Below, piece after piece: positions 62,974-64,000 of a DNA stretch of 64,000 bases. The stretch is from contig NC_133024.1 in the NCBI RefSeq assembly GCF_048771995.1, positions 3,167,001 through 3,231,000 of the forward strand, in the 5' to 3' direction. Below the pieces are notes generated by a model. It had not been told where the DNA came from. It saw nothing but the letters and a program-made list of their open reading frames with translations, and made no database searches. Origin of the DNA: Taeniopygia guttata. Lineage: Eukaryota > Chordata > Aves > Passeriformes > Estrildidae. Made by a program: the position numbers and the translations under genes. Within the stretch, counting starts at the first letter, position 1, and every line of letters starts with the position of its first letter.

Positions 62974-63833
62974 TCGTTTTTGCTTATGAGTATTTTCTGT
63001 TCTTTAGAGGTTGCATATGCAATTATTGAAGAAATTAAGAGCTGCTCGTAACTGTGTTACTTTGATACTTCCCTAGGATCTTATATTGGAGTTTGGGCTT
63101 GGCCAGACTCACAAGTTTTTTAAGTAGTGCTGGCATTTGTCATGGGGTGCGGGAGACCTCAGCAAGCAAAGATTTTTTAATAAGGATGAAGAACAAAGCA
63201 GGGAATTAGGAGCTGCAGATTGTTAAGCCGTTTTTGTAATCATTGCATTCTCACTGTTATGTAAAGGGATGAAGCTGTATTGACCAGGCTGTTACACAAG
63301 GTTCTGCTTTGCCTAGATGAAGAGGACCTGCAAGGTTTGGGGACTTGAAAATTACCAGGACATTTGCATTGGAGAAGTTGGAAATGCAGAGCCAGCTATG
63401 TGTCCTGGCTCTCAGACTTGTAGGCTACCCTGGTAAAATCCAAAATATTAAGATGACAAACAATTTTTTTTCTTTAAAATTAACAACTACCCCCTAACTG
63501 CTTGCCATCATAGACAATTTTCTTTCAAGATTGCTAAAGAAGACAGGGAAGTCACCAGGCTGGGCCCTCTGCCCAGGAAAGCTGTACTGAAAAGACAAGC
63601 CCTCTGCCATCCTTTCCTGGATGCTGGGGTTTAACTTTCTGCACTCCTAATTTTGAGTCTTTCCAGGTTTTAGGAATATCTTTCCCAAATTAAAGCAGTA
63701 GGCAAGAGAGGAAAACCACTGAAAAATGCAGCCATGACAACTTCACATTTTTCAGCAAATTGCTGATAATCCTAGCGGATTTTTCTTGTTTTACAAATGC
63801 AAAAACATAGCAGGACAAGCCTCCAGGAAAAGT

Positions 63834-64000
63834 TGTCTTGGTTTGAAAGAAAGATGTCTCCCTAGGAAAGCGGGAAGAAATTTGACCCCCTTCCCTCCAA
63901 ATTATTATAACTTTGAAATTCAGGGGGGTTTCAGGCAGGGATATGGGAAAAGGAATAACAGTTCTGTACTAGTATGTATAACAAGACAAACTAGCAAACA
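63834..64000 (+). mobile_element. Start of an LTR (probably ERVK-type), cut by the window edge
   Basis: TGTCTTGGTTTGAAAGAAAG followed by CCCCCTTCCCTCCAAATTATTATAA and GGGAAAAGGAATAACAGTTC matches the 5' part of a common songbird LTR as I remember it. The element starts with TG at 63834 and continues past the window, so I cannot say whether it is a solo LTR or the edge of a longer insertion. Confidence 0.65.

Larger units (their letters stand above)
58163..63833. other. GUCA1C first intron or upstream DNA
   Basis: I searched for the missing GUCA1C first exon (WYRTFMMEYPSG-like and QVYNTFD-like frames on the minus strand) and did not find it. A GA-rich microsatellite follows the exon at 58166-58185. 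Two CR1 scraps are listed separately. A 140-codon minus-strand frame (62210-62632) and open frames on both strands at 61373-61649 are unassigned and unlikely to be coding. Confidence 0.45.

Noticed and set aside
1-64000. CRISPR arrays, bacterial operons, tRNA or rRNA genes
   Set aside because: The window is vertebrate nuclear DNA with spliced genes. I saw no spaced direct-repeat array, no cloverleaf with A/B boxes and no rRNA-like block.

Overview
The window looks like bird nuclear DNA, most likely from a passerine. It has compact vertebrate-style split genes, short antisense-oriented 3' ends of CR1 LINEs, and several solo LTRs of families I recognise from songbirds. Three vertebrate genes can be read exon by exon with consistent splice phases. 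No organism name or database hit is available, so gene names rest on recognising protein families and motifs.

Layout: (1) 1-13.9 kb is gene-poor flank with an ERVK-type solo LTR (305-921), an LTR-like fragment near 4.8-5.1 kb, one CR1 scrap and an AT-rich stretch near 9.1-9.45 kb that could be a conserved regulatory element. (2) 14.05-19.02 kb (+) is TRAT1, the T-cell receptor associated transmembrane adaptor: five coding exons, 181 residues, three tyrosine signalling motifs kept. (3) 25.4-41.5 kb (-) is HJURP, the CENP-A chaperone. Its Scm3 domain is in exons 1-3, a large terminal exon carries the mid domain and two C-terminal repeats, and a CpG island promoter lies at 41.3-42.0 kb. (4) 52.85-58.16 kb (-) holds the last three exons of GUCA1C (guanylate cyclase activating protein 3). 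Its first exon is not visible and probably lies beyond the right edge. (5) The window ends inside the first bases of another LTR (63834 onward).

The main unusual feature is inside HJURP. About 2.3 kb carrying three consecutive exons (59, 99 and 61 nt) is present twice, at 27.9-30.15 kb and 32.6-34.87 kb. The cassette begins and ends in phase 1, so both copies can be spliced in frame, repeating a 73-residue acidic segment between the Scm3 domain and the mid domain. All splice sites are intact in both copies, and the model with both copies is open over 776 residues. Five of the seven coding differences between the copies change an amino acid. The HJURP promoter has eight CCAAT/ATTGG boxes and a CDE/CHR-like pair, as expected of a G2/M gene.

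The three genes do not form a functional pathway (T-cell signalling, centromere assembly, photoreceptor calcium sensing). TRAT1 and GUCA1C are neighbours in human 3q13, whereas human HJURP lies on 2q37, so HJURP between them is a synteny difference worth following.
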